Positions 12,743 to 19,579 of a DNA stretch of 19,688 nucleotides are shown piece after piece; the stretch's first letter is position 1; the number at the start of each line of letters is the position of its first letter. The notes beneath the pieces are model-generated. The model saw only the letters and a list, made by a program, of their open reading frames with translations, did no database searches and was not told where the DNA came from. Source of the stretch: CAZDYP01 sp964509505 (GTDB taxonomy: Bacteria; Chloroflexota; Anaerolineae; JACRMK01); the NCBI GenBank assembly GCA_964509505.1, contig CAZDYP010000091.1, positions 1 through 19,688 on the forward strand. The letters are read 5' to 3'. The translations under genes and the position numbers were made by a program.

Positions 12743-13111
12743 ATGAGCATTCAAGCGCGCTATGTCCATACCAACCTCATCGCCGCCGATTGGCGCGCGT
12801 TGGCAGATTTTTACATCGCCGTTTTTGGCTGCATCAGCGCGCCGCCTGAACGCGATTACATGGGCGATGCACTCGACGCAGGCACGGGCTTACGCGGCGT
12901 GCATTTGTGCGGCGTGCATTTGCGTTTGCCCGGCTACGGCGACGACGGTCCGACATTGGAGATTTACAACCACAACGTGCTGGCGGAACGCGGTTTCAAA
13001 GCCATCAACGCCATTGGTTTCGGACACATCGCCTTTGCGGTGGATGATGTCGCTGCCGCGCGCCAAGCCGTGTTAGCTACAGGCATGGTCGCAATAGCGA
13101 ATGAGGAATGA
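12743..13111 (+). CDS. VOC (glyoxalase-fold) protein, C-terminally truncated
   Basis: The 122 residues begin as a normal vicinal-oxygen-chelate protein: YVHTNLIAADWRALADFY (7-24; H9 is the first metal ligand), TLEIYNHN (71-78; E73), and the second-repeat start GFGHIAFAVDDVAAARQAVLATG (92-114; H95). A usual family member continues for 30-40 residues with strands ending in a metal-binding Glu. Here it stops after MVAIANEE. The last 8 codons coincide with a 7-base-period tract (13095-13121). The final metal ligand and the closing strands are missing, so the product may be inactive or dimerise differently. The start at 12743 has AAGGAA 4 bases ahead; an earlier in-frame GTG/ATG at 12710 overlaps the previous gene without a binding site. 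Confidence 0.75.
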   Translation: MSIQARYVHTNLIAADWRALADFYIAVFGCISAPPERDYMGDALDAGTGLRGVHLCGVHLRLPGYGDDGPTLEIYNHNVLAERGFKAINAIGFGHIAFAVDDVAAARQAVLATGMVAIANEE

Positions 13112-13121
13112 ATAATGAGCC
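13095..13121 (+). repeat. Seven-base-period tract at the VOC/cyclase junction
   Basis: The tract reads as successive units ATAGCGA, ATGAGGA, ATGAATA, ATGAGCC. It contains the stop codon of the VOC gene (13109-13111) and the ATG of the cyclase (13115), three bases apart. Confidence 0.5.
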
Positions 13122-14404
13122 ATACCCAACGGTTACAATCAATCGTTCTAAACATCGTGCTGGCGGTAGCGCGCATCGGAGCGCATCCCGACGATAGCGA
13201 CACGGTGCGCTTGCAAAAGGCGATTCAAAACAACACCGTCATCTTCGGCAGCATCCCTGTACAATTCACACTCGGCGTCTTGCTCACCATGTATGGAGAG
13301 TACGCACCTGCCGCGGGTGCGTATGCTGGCGCGACGGTCGCATTGCTGGGCATCATCGTCTTCGGTTTAACGCGACGCTACTGGGAGTTCTTCAAGTTTT
13401 TGCAGCTGGCGATTGCGCTGCTCTCACCGTTTGCCGGTACCATAGCGACGGGCGGCATCGTCAATGTGGGCTTCAGCATCATCTGGGGAGTGGTCGCGCC
13501 CTTGTTAGCTTTCATCTTATACACACCACGCATTGCCTTCTACTGGCTCGGCGCGTTCTTAGTGGAGATTGCCATCAGTGGGTTAGCGCAACCGTATCTG
13601 CGCCCGATGAACAACTTGCCATTCACGGTCATCACGACGATAGCGGTCATCAACCTCATTGGTGTATCTACCATGATGGTTGGCGCATTTTACTTCTTCG
13701 TCAACCAACGTGACTTGGCGTATCGTCTGCTGAACATCGAGCGAGACAAAGCAGAGAATCTATTGCTCAACATTTTGCCATCTGAAATCGCCACGATTCT
13801 CAAAAACAACAACGGCGTTATCGCAGAGCATTTCGAAGGCGCGAGCATTCTCTTCGCCGATGTCGTCAACTTTACGCCGATGTCTGCACAGATGAAACCT
13901 GTCGAATTGGTTGAATTGCTGAATGAGGTTTTTTCCGACTTCGATGCGCTCGTCGAAAAGTATGGCTTGGAGAAAATCAAAACCATCGGTGATTGTTACA
14001 TGGTTGCCTCGGGTGTGCCACGTCCACGCGCCGACCATGCACAGACACTCATCCGTATGGCGTTGGAAATGCGTGAGCATGTAAACCAACACACGTTTCA
14101 CGGCAAGACCTTGAACTTTCGTATCGGCATCAATTCAGGTCCTGTCGTCGCGGGTGTCATCGGGCGCAAGAAATTCATCTACGATTTGTGGGGCGACGCC
14201 GTGAACACCGCAAGCCGCATGGAATCGCACGGCATGGGCAACACAATTCAGATTACGAAAGATACCTACGAACTGATTAAGGATGATTTTGTCTGCGAGC
14301 CACGCGGACTCGTCAACGTGAAGGGCAAAGGTGATATGGAGGTGTGGCAGGTGGTGGAGGCAAAATCTGATGCACAAGTGGTGATAGAGAACAAACTGGT
14401 GTGA
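13115..14404 (+). CDS. Six-span class III adenylate cyclase
   Basis: The 429-residue protein has six hydrophobic segments (about residues 43-195), a signalling helix (AYRLLNIERDKAENLLLNILP, 202-222) and a cyclase domain (243-415). All six catalytic residues of a homodimeric enzyme are present: D249 and D293 (two metals, ILFADVVNFT and IGDCYM), K289 and D357 (adenine selection), N364 and R368 (transition state, DAVNTASRME). The Lys/Asp pair predicts ATP rather than GTP, so it should make cAMP. Architecture and motif spacing match Mycobacterium tuberculosis Rv1625c. The start overlaps the 7-base-period tract. A GAGGAATGA sequence ahead could act as a Shine-Dalgarno (GAGGA, 10 bases before the ATG). 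It probably shares a transcript with the VOC gene. Confidence 0.95.
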   Translation: MSHTQRLQSIVLNIVLAVARIGAHPDDSDTVRLQKAIQNNTVIFGSIPVQFTLGVLLTMYGEYAPAAGAYAGATVALLGIIVFGLTRRYWEFFKFLQLAIALLSPFAGTIATGGIVNVGFSIIWGVVAPLLAFILYTPRIAFYWLGAFLVEIAISGLAQPYLRPMNNLPFTVITTIAVINLIGVSTMMVGAFYFFVNQRDLAYRLLNIERDKAENLLLNILPSEIATILKNNNGVIAEHFEGASILFADVVNFTPMSAQMKPVELVELLNEVFSDFDALVEKYGLEKIKTIGDCYMVASGVPRPRADHAQTLIRMALEMREHVNQHTFHGKTLNFRIGINSGPVVAGVIGRKKFIYDLWGDAVNTASRMESHGMGNTIQITKDTYELIKDDFVCEPRGLVNVKGKGDMEVWQVVEAKSDAQVVIENKLV

Positions 14405-14462
14405 TAGGTAGGTTATGTTTGCGCGGCGGTGTTATACTCAATCCAGAAAGGGGTGAGAGCGT

Positions 14463-14840
14463 ATGGCTAAGACGGCGCTTGAATTAACGCGCGAAGAATG
14501 GAAGGCGTATGATCCAGGTTACCATCTGCGAACTAACAAAGCGTTGCACGACACCAAACGTCGCCAACAAGCTTGGCGTGTGGCGCGCAAAGCGGCTAAA
14601 TTGTTGCGTGAGCAATTCGGCGCGCGCAAGGTTGTCGTCTTTGGCTCGCTCGCGCATCGCGCCTGGTTCACGGCTCGTTCCGATATTGATTTGATGGCGT
14701 GGGGGCTGGGTGAGCAATACTTCAAGGCAGTGGCGGCAGTCACTGGACTCAGCGCCCAATTCAAAATTGATTTGCTGGATCCTCAAATGTGTGCGCCCAT
14801 TTTGCTGAAGATGGTCAAACGCGAAGGGATTGAACTATGA
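14463..14840 (+). CDS. mntA: MNT-type nucleotidyltransferase, probable antitoxin
   Basis: The 125-residue protein has the minimal nucleotidyltransferase core VVVFGSLAHRAWFTARSDIDLMAWG (57-81): G61-S62, and the metal-binding D74 and D76. The spacing is GS-X11-DxD, one residue longer than the classic GS-X10-DxD. A 55-residue N-terminal extension (TALELTREEWKAY...) precedes it. In MntA-HepT pairs the MNT protein silences its HEPN partner by adding AMP to it. The stop overlaps the start of the next gene by ATGA (14837-14840), which is typical for a coupled toxin-antitoxin pair. The strong Shine-Dalgarno AGGGGTGAG is 5 bases upstream, and a possible -10 TATACT lies at 14433-14438. The gene symbol is by analogy. 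Confidence 0.82.
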   Translation: MAKTALELTREEWKAYDPGYHLRTNKALHDTKRRQQAWRVARKAAKLLREQFGARKVVVFGSLAHRAWFTARSDIDLMAWGLGEQYFKAVAAVTGLSAQFKIDLLDPQMCAPILLKMVKREGIEL

Positions 14841-15316
14841 ACGAGCAAACGCGCTCCTTGGCAACCCGCATCCGCAATGAGCTGCCCAATGTTGAGCGCG
14901 CACTACTGCGCGCCGCGGGCAGCTTCAAAGAAGCCCAACGCAATGCAGATGACCGCTATCTTGATAGTGTCGCCCTGAATCTGCATGGCTTTTACAATGG
15001 GCCTGAGCGTCTCTTTGAACTGATTGCCAGCGCCATTGATCGCCATGTGCCGACGGGTGAAAACTGGCATCAGGTTTTGTTGCAGCAGATGTCTCAAGAA
15101 ACACCGAACGCACGCCCAGCGGTACTGCGCGAGCGAACTTACCAGCAGCTCGACGAATATCGCGGGTTTCGACATGTCGTGCGCAATATTTACGCATTCA
15201 ATTTGGATCCTGCCAAACTCAAAAAATTGGTGGATGCAGCTCCACCCTTATTTGAGCAGGCGCGCTTGGAGCTATTAGCATTTGCTGATTTTTTAGAGCA
15301 ACAAGCATCACCCTAA
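14837..15316 (+). CDS. hepT: HEPN-fold HepT-like ribonuclease toxin (RX4N variant)
   Basis: The 159-residue, mainly helical protein starts inside the MNT gene. It shows the HepT-like layout: an N-terminal helix with ERALLRAAGSFKEA (20-33), a middle ALNLHGFYNGPERLFELIASAID (46-68), and YRGFRHVVRNIYAFNLDPAKL (108-128), where the HEPN RX4-6H motif is expected. The aligned positions read R112-H-V-V-R-N117, so the final His is Asn in this copy. HepT proteins are RNases that cut mRNA or tRNA ends, and their MNT partner adds AMP near the motif. The Asn could mark a subfamily form or an inactive toxin. The pairing and overlap support the assignment. Confidence 0.8.
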   Translation: MNEQTRSLATRIRNELPNVERALLRAAGSFKEAQRNADDRYLDSVALNLHGFYNGPERLFELIASAIDRHVPTGENWHQVLLQQMSQETPNARPAVLRERTYQQLDEYRGFRHVVRNIYAFNLDPAKLKKLVDAAPPLFEQARLELLAFADFLEQQASP

Positions 15317-15338
15317 CGAATTGAAACGGGAACGAAAC

Positions 15339-15719
15339 ATGCGCCATATCACTATCGCCGTTGCCAACCTTGCTTTATCCGCCGAGCTCAACGACAGCCC
15401 TACCGCCGACGCCATCTGGAATGCGTTGCCCATCACGGGCAGCGCCAATTTTTGGGGCGACGAAATTTATTTCCGCATTCCTGTGAAGCTGAAGGAAGAT
15501 GCACAAGCCCGCGCTGACGTTGCGGTGGGCGAGCTGGGTTACTGGCCTCCGGGCAATGCGTTTTGCATCTTTTTCGGTCGCACACCTGTAAGCACCGACG
15601 AGCAGCCGCGCGCCGCGAGCCCCGTCAACATCATTGGGCGTGTGCTAGGCGACGCTGCACAGTTGCGCGAAATGGAGGATGGCGCGACGGTGCGGCTTGA
15701 GCGTGCGACAAAACAATAA
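15339..15719 (+). CDS. Cyclophilin-like fold protein (TM1367/PF04126 type)
   Basis: The 126-residue beta-rich protein includes LNDSPTADAIWNALPITGSANFWGDEIYFRIPV (about 17-49), then ADVAVGELGYWPPGNAFCIFFGRTPVS (about 59-85) and a final strand MEDGATVRLERA. The GELGYWPPGNAFCIFFG segment is the hallmark of the cyclophilin-like group represented by TM1367. No proline-isomerase activity is established for this group, so function is open. I chose the ATG at 15339 because the in-frame TTG at 15321 lies only 2 codons past the previous stop without a binding site. The Shine-Dalgarno is modest (GGGAA, 6 bases upstream). A terminator at 15719-15760 ends the transcription unit with the toxin-antitoxin pair. 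Confidence 0.8.
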   Translation: MRHITIAVANLALSAELNDSPTADAIWNALPITGSANFWGDEIYFRIPVKLKEDAQARADVAVGELGYWPPGNAFCIFFGRTPVSTDEQPRAASPVNIIGRVLGDAAQLREMEDGATVRLERATKQ

Positions 15720-15760
15720 AGACCCGCGAGGTCAGAAGGCTGGCCTCGCGGGTCTTTTTT
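15719..15760 (+). terminator. Strong intrinsic terminator after the cyclophilin-like gene
   Basis: A perfect 13-bp GC-rich stem (15719-15731 with 15744-15756) has a 12-base loop and is followed by six T residues from 15755. Confidence 0.95.
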
Positions 15761-15823
15761 GTTTCATACGACGACGAACGTATAGTCTATCGCATACGAA
15801 TGGGTCAATCGGGCAGATTGGGC

Positions 15824-15853
15824 TAGACTTTCCTCACGCAATTTCCGTATAAT
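15824..15853 (+). promoter_or_regulatory. Promoter of msrP-msrQ
   Basis: TAGACT (15824-15829), 18 bases, then a perfect TATAAT (15848-15853). The transcript start is expected near 15860, which gives a leader of about 77 bases before the msrP ATG. Confidence 0.68.
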
Positions 15854-15923
15854 ATAACAAAAGCAAAGATGAGCATACTATTTCTCAGATGTCGGCAATG
15901 ACTCTGTTGAATGACGCTCAATC

Positions 15924-15932
15924 AAGGGGGGG
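15924..15932 (+). promoter_or_regulatory. Shine-Dalgarno that sets the msrP start
   Basis: AAGGGGGGG lies 4 bases ahead of the ATG at 15937. This places the Tat motif at residues 17-22, as in MsrP relatives. Confidence 0.75.
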
Positions 15933-15936
15933 CGGT

Positions 15937-16917
15937 ATGAATAAAATTCCATCATCAGAGATTACGCCAGAGCATTTGTATCTCAATCGTCGTCAATTCA
16001 TGGCTGCTGCGGGCGCGGTGGCGGCAGGCGCATTGTTGAGCGCGTGCGGCGCAGCAAGTCAAACAGCGCCATCGTCATCCAGCGTTCAGCCATCATCAGC
16101 AGCGGTGGCAGCAGCCACACAAACGCCGCCACAAGCTAGCAAGAACACCGACGAACTGGGCGACAAGCTGACGCCGTACGAGACCATCACCAACTACAAT
16201 AACTTCTATGAATTTTCAGTCGAGAAGGATGAGGTCGCGGCGCTCGCCAAGGATTTCAAGACCTCACCGTGGACGGTTAAGGTGGGCGGACTCGTCAACC
16301 AGCCGCGCACATTTGGGCTTGAAGACTTGCTCAAGTTCGAGCAAGAAGAACGCATCTATCGCTTGCGCTGCGTGGAAGCGTGGTCTATGGTCATTCCATG
16401 GACAGGCTTTCCGTTGGCGAAACTGCTCAAGGAAGTTGAGCCACTCTCCAAAGCCAAGTACGTGCGCTTTGAAACGATCCTCGATCCGCAACAAATGCCA
16501 GGACAACGCGGTAGCTTTTTCGGCTTCGGCTGGCCCTACGTCGAAGGCTTGCGCCTCGACGAAGCGCTGCACGACCTCACGCTTATGGTGACGGGTTTGT
16601 ATGGCAAACCCTTGCCGCCGCAAGACGGCGCGCCGATTCGTTTTGTCGCGCCATGGAAGTATGGTTTCAAGAGTTGCAAGTCCATCGTCAAGATTGATTT
16701 GGTCGAGGAGATGCCCAAGTCGTTTTGGATGCTTGCCGCGCCCAATGAATATGGCTTCTACGCTAACGTCAATCCCGAAGTTTCGCATCCGCGCTGGTCG
16801 CAAGCGAGCGAGCGTCGCATCGGCGAATTGGGGCGCCGCAAGACGTTGATGTTCAATGGCTACGCGGAGCAAGTCGCGCAGCTGTATGCGGGCATGGATT
16901 TGCGGAAAAACTTCTGA
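15937..16917 (+). CDS. msrP: Protein-methionine-sulfoxide reductase catalytic subunit, Tat-lipoprotein form
   Basis: This 326-residue molybdopterin enzyme of the sulfite-oxidase fold repairs oxidised methionines in exported proteins, using electrons from MsrQ. It follows the E. coli MsrP sequence closely: YNNFYEFS (87-94), EERIYRLRCVEAWSMVIPWTGFPLAKLL with molybdenum ligand C145, PGQRGSFFGFGWPYVEGLRLDEA, WKYGFKSCKSIVKI and APNEYGFYANVNPEVSHPRWSQASERRIG. The signal has a twin-arginine motif (NRRQFM, 17-22) followed by a lipobox LSAC (34-37), so it appears to be Tat-exported and lipid-anchored at C37. The E. coli enzyme is soluble in the periplasm. A Ser-rich linker (42-60) follows. The start at 15937 has a very strong AAGGGGGGG (15924-15932); the in-frame ATG at 15889 has none. 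Confidence 0.95.
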   Translation: MNKIPSSEITPEHLYLNRRQFMAAAGAVAAGALLSACGAASQTAPSSSSVQPSSAAVAAATQTPPQASKNTDELGDKLTPYETITNYNNFYEFSVEKDEVAALAKDFKTSPWTVKVGGLVNQPRTFGLEDLLKFEQEERIYRLRCVEAWSMVIPWTGFPLAKLLKEVEPLSKAKYVRFETILDPQQMPGQRGSFFGFGWPYVEGLRLDEALHDLTLMVTGLYGKPLPPQDGAPIRFVAPWKYGFKSCKSIVKIDLVEEMPKSFWMLAAPNEYGFYANVNPEVSHPRWSQASERRIGELGRRKTLMFNGYAEQVAQLYAGMDLRKNF

Positions 16918-16982
16918 CTTAGTCGCTAGTCGCTACGAGCAACCAGCAACTAGCGACTAATGACTAGCGACTAATGACTAAG
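16918..16982 (+). repeat. Heptamer array with inverted left arm between msrP and msrQ
   Basis: Six 7-base units run from 16937 to 16978: GAGCAAC, CAGCAAC, TAGCGAC, TAATGAC, TAGCGAC, TAATGAC. The left arm (16918-16935) contains TAGTCGC twice, which is the reverse complement of the array unit in another register. In the ACT register the units are ACTAGCG/ACTAATG, matching the consensus ACTRRYK shared with the array before ridA. The array fills the gap between the msrP stop and the msrQ start and resembles the short tandemly repeated repetitive (STRR) heptamers known from filamentous cyanobacteria. Confidence 0.75.
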
Positions 16983-16994
16983 CTAGACATACTC

Positions 16995-17630
16995 ATGGCG
17001 CACTGGCTACGCCTCACAGTTCACGGCGGCGCGTGGATGCCTTTCGTCGTCATCGTCTGGTACGCGCTGACGAATCAACTGGGCGCCGAACCGATTCGTG
17101 AGATTATTCTTCGCACAGGCAAGACCGCGTTGGTGTTGCTGATATTATCGCTCGCCTGCACACCCGTGAATATGCTATTGGGCTTCAACGCGGTTATCAA
17201 GGCGCGGCGCACGTTGGGACTGTATGCGTTCTTCTACGCGCTCGCGCATCTGCTTACGTTTGTCGTCGTGGATTATGGACTTGACTTGGGGCTGCTCAGC
17301 GAGGCGATTTTTGAAAAGCCGTACGCGCTTGTCGGCTTGACCTCGTTCTTGATTTTATTACCGCTCGCCATCACCTCGACCAAAGGGTGGCAGAAGCGAC
17401 TGGGGAAACTGTGGAAGCGATTGCATCGCTGGGTTTATATCGCGGCGTTGCTTGCCATCATTCATTTTGTGTGGCTCGTCAAACTGGATGTGCGTGAGCC
17501 GTTGACTTATGGGGCTATCGTCGTGCTGTTGCTGGCGTTGCGTGTGCGTCACCTCCGCGAACGGCTTGGTCAGTTTCGCGCGCGCTGGCATACAACCCTC
17601 GCGCAACGCCGCACGCGCTTGCCACCATAG
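16995..17630 (+). CDS. msrQ: Heme-binding membrane subunit of the MsrPQ system
   Basis: MsrQ (YedZ) is a six-span b-type cytochrome of the ferric-reductase-like family. It passes electrons from the quinone pool or flavin reductase to MsrP. The 211 residues show VHGGAWMPFVVIVWYA (span 1), TGKTALVLLILSLACTPVNMLLG (42-64), RRTLGLYAFFYALAHLLTFVVVDYG with H85, LVGLTSFLILLPLAITS, and RLHRWVYIAALLAIIHFVWLVKL with H144 and H157. H85, H144 and H157 have the same spacing as the heme ligands H91, H151 and H164 of E. coli MsrQ. The in-frame ATG at 16974 lies inside the heptamer array. The ATG at 16995 gives the family-like N-terminus, so I prefer it. Neither has a clear Shine-Dalgarno. Confidence 0.92.
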   Translation: MAHWLRLTVHGGAWMPFVVIVWYALTNQLGAEPIREIILRTGKTALVLLILSLACTPVNMLLGFNAVIKARRTLGLYAFFYALAHLLTFVVVDYGLDLGLLSEAIFEKPYALVGLTSFLILLPLAITSTKGWQKRLGKLWKRLHRWVYIAALLAIIHFVWLVKLDVREPLTYGAIVVLLLALRVRHLRERLGQFRARWHTTLAQRRTRLPP

Positions 17631-17707
17631 CAGATGTATGCAATGTAGCGCAACGCTATGCCTTGCCAGACTTCCTCTCAGTAAACAGAATGCGCTAAAT
17701 CCATCCT

Positions 17708-17737
17708 AAGCCACCGCCTCCGCGCTGTGGCTTTTTT
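17708..17737 (+). terminator. Intrinsic terminator after msrQ
   Basis: A stem of 17709-17714 (AGCCAC) with 17727-17732 (GTGGCT), plus an inner CGC/GCG pairing, is followed by a run of six T (17732-17737). Confidence 0.88.
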
Positions 17738-17764
17738 GCATCTTCCCATCCATCGGCTTACAAT
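17736..17764 (+). promoter_or_regulatory. Candidate promoter of the Baeyer-Villiger monooxygenase gene
   Basis: TTGCAT (17736-17741), 17 bases, TACAAT (17759-17764). It overlaps the end of the msrQ terminator by two bases, and the leader would be about 27 bases. Confidence 0.55.
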
Positions 17765-17797
17765 GCTGCCCATCAAACCAATCATAGGATAAACCTC

Positions 17798-19414
17798 ATG
17801 CCTGATTCACAACCCATTGAACCAACATCATTGAGCCATTGCGACGCCGTGATTGTCGGCGCGGGCTTCGCGGGATTGTACATGCTGTATCGCCTGCGCG
17901 AGCTCGGACTCTCGCTGCGCGTCTTCGAAGCGGGCAGCGACATAGGCGGCACGTGGTTCTGGAATCGCTACCCCGGCGCGCGCTGCGATGTCGAGAGCAT
18001 GGAATACTCGTATCAATTTTCCGAAGAGCTCCAACAAGAGTGGGAGTGGCGCGAACGGTACGCGTCTCAACCAGAAATTCTGCGCTACATTAATCACGTC
18101 GCGGAGCGCTTCAACTTGCGCCCACACATCACACTCAACACGCGCACGCAAGCGGCGCACTTCGACGAGACGACGAAGCGTTGGACGATTACGACCGACA
18201 CAGGCGAGCGCGTCTCTGCGCGGTTTTGCATCATGGCGACGGGCTGCTTGTCCTCGACCAACGTGCCACAGTTCAAAGGGCTTGAGACATTTCGCGGCGC
18301 GTGGTATCACACGGGCAACTGGCCCCACGAAGGCGTGGACTTCATGGGTAAGCGCGTTGGTGTCATCGGCACGGGTTCGTCCGCGATTCAAGCCATCCCT
18401 ATCATCGCGCAACAAGCCGCCCAGCTCATCGTCTTTCAACGCACGGCGACCTACTCGGTGCCAGCGCACAATGGGCCCCTCGATCCGGCGCAAGTCGCCG
18501 CCATCAAAGCCGACTACATCGGTTTTCGCAAAGCGAACAATTTGAAGGTAGCCGCGCTCAGCATCGCACGCGGCGATCAATCCGCGTTGCAAGTCACAGC
18601 TGCAGAACGACAAGCCGAGTACGAGAAACGGTGGGCGCTGGGCGGGTTCCATTTTCTGGCTGGGTTCAACGATTTGCTCATCAACCGCGATGCGAACGAA
18701 ACCGCCGCCGAGTTTGTCCGCAACCAAATTCGCGCTATCGTCCGTGATCCCGTCGTGGCGGAGATGCTATGCCCCAAACAAGTCATTGGGTGCAAGCGGT
18801 TGTGTCTCGACACGGGTTACTATGAGACGTTCAATCGCCCCAACGTCACGCTCGTTGACCTCAAGCAAACGCCCATCGAAGAAATCACGCCCAACGGCGT
18901 CAAGGTCACCGGGTATGAGTATGCGTTGGATTGCATCGTGTTCGCCACAGGCTTCGACGCAATGACAGGCTCGCTCAACAAGATTGACATTCGCGGCCGA
19001 GCGCATACATCGCTCAAAGAACAGTGGGCGGCGGGCCCGCGCACTTACCTTGGCTTAAGTGTCGCAGGTTTTCCAAACCTCTTCACGATTAGCGGACCAG
19101 GCAGCCCCTCCGTCTTGACCAACATGCTGCCTTCTATTGAACAACATGTGAACTGGATTGCCGATTGCATTCAGTATATGCGCGAGCATCAGTACACGTG
19201 CATCGAAGCGACGCTGCCCGCACAAGATGAATGGGTCGCGCATGTGAACGCGATTGCCAATATGACGCTCTACCCATCATGCAACTCGTGGTATCTCGGC
19301 GCGAACATCCCTGGCAAGCCGCGCGTGTTCATGCCATACATCGGCTTTCCAATGTATGTGGAGAAGTGCAACGCTGTCGTCGCAGAAGGGTATAAGGGAT
19401 TTGCGCTGAGCTAA
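17798..19414 (+). CDS. Flavin-containing Baeyer-Villiger monooxygenase (CHMO-like)
   Basis: The 538-residue enzyme carries both dinucleotide folds: FAD-binding GAGFAG (21-26) and NADPH-binding GTGSSA (191-196). Between them lies the Baeyer-Villiger fingerprint FxGxxxHxxxWP (F165, G167, H171, W175, P176: FRGAWYHTGNWP). Further matches to cyclohexanone-monooxygenase-like enzymes are GGTWFWNRYPGARCDVES (50-67), IGCKRLCLDTGYYETFNRPNV and the second FAD motif VFATGFDAMTGS. It should insert one oxygen atom from O2 next to a carbonyl (ketone to ester/lactone) using NADPH. The actual substrate is unknown. The length fits the type I family (about 540). It is bounded by a promoter and a downstream hairpin, so it is likely a single-gene unit. 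Confidence 0.93.
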   Translation: MPDSQPIEPTSLSHCDAVIVGAGFAGLYMLYRLRELGLSLRVFEAGSDIGGTWFWNRYPGARCDVESMEYSYQFSEELQQEWEWRERYASQPEILRYINHVAERFNLRPHITLNTRTQAAHFDETTKRWTITTDTGERVSARFCIMATGCLSSTNVPQFKGLETFRGAWYHTGNWPHEGVDFMGKRVGVIGTGSSAIQAIPIIAQQAAQLIVFQRTATYSVPAHNGPLDPAQVAAIKADYIGFRKANNLKVAALSIARGDQSALQVTAAERQAEYEKRWALGGFHFLAGFNDLLINRDANETAAEFVRNQIRAIVRDPVVAEMLCPKQVIGCKRLCLDTGYYETFNRPNVTLVDLKQTPIEEITPNGVKVTGYEYALDCIVFATGFDAMTGSLNKIDIRGRAHTSLKEQWAAGPRTYLGLSVAGFPNLFTISGPGSPSVLTNMLPSIEQHVNWIADCIQYMREHQYTCIEATLPAQDEWVAHVNAIANMTLYPSCNSWYLGANIPGKPRVFMPYIGFPMYVEKCNAVVAEGYKGFALS

Positions 19415-19418
19415 ATGC

Positions 19419-19452
19419 AACTTTGCGAAGGGGTTGGAACCTTCGCAAAGTT
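19419..19452. terminator. Palindromic hairpin after the monooxygenase, possible terminator
   Basis: AACTTTGCGAAGG (19419-19431) and CCTTCGCAAAGTT (19440-19452) form a perfect 13-bp stem with an 8-base loop. Only three T follow, so termination may be weak. A partial copy (CAAAGGTTCGCAAA, 19483-19498) lies downstream, which suggests a dispersed palindromic repeat family. Confidence 0.55.
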
Positions 19453-19579
19453 TGTGAAACGACCATGAGCAGACATCTGACGTGCAAAGGTTCGCAAATC
19501 ACGTTTCCGCCTCTATGCGTTGTGTGCCTGCAACCCGCCGACAAAAAATGGGAGGCAGGAACATGTACGGAGGCGAATC

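Noticed and set aside
15889..15936. ATG at 15889 as msrP start
   Set aside because: No Shine-Dalgarno. The ATG at 15937 follows AAGGGGGGG and places the Tat motif as in relatives.
16918..16982. CRISPR array
   Set aside because: The repeats are 7 bases in direct tandem, without spacers of constant length and without cas genes.
17828..18727. Long minus-strand open frame (299 codons) opposite the monooxygenase
   Set aside because: Its residues are a low-information shadow of the plus-strand gene, which carries complete FAD, NADPH and Baeyer-Villiger motifs.
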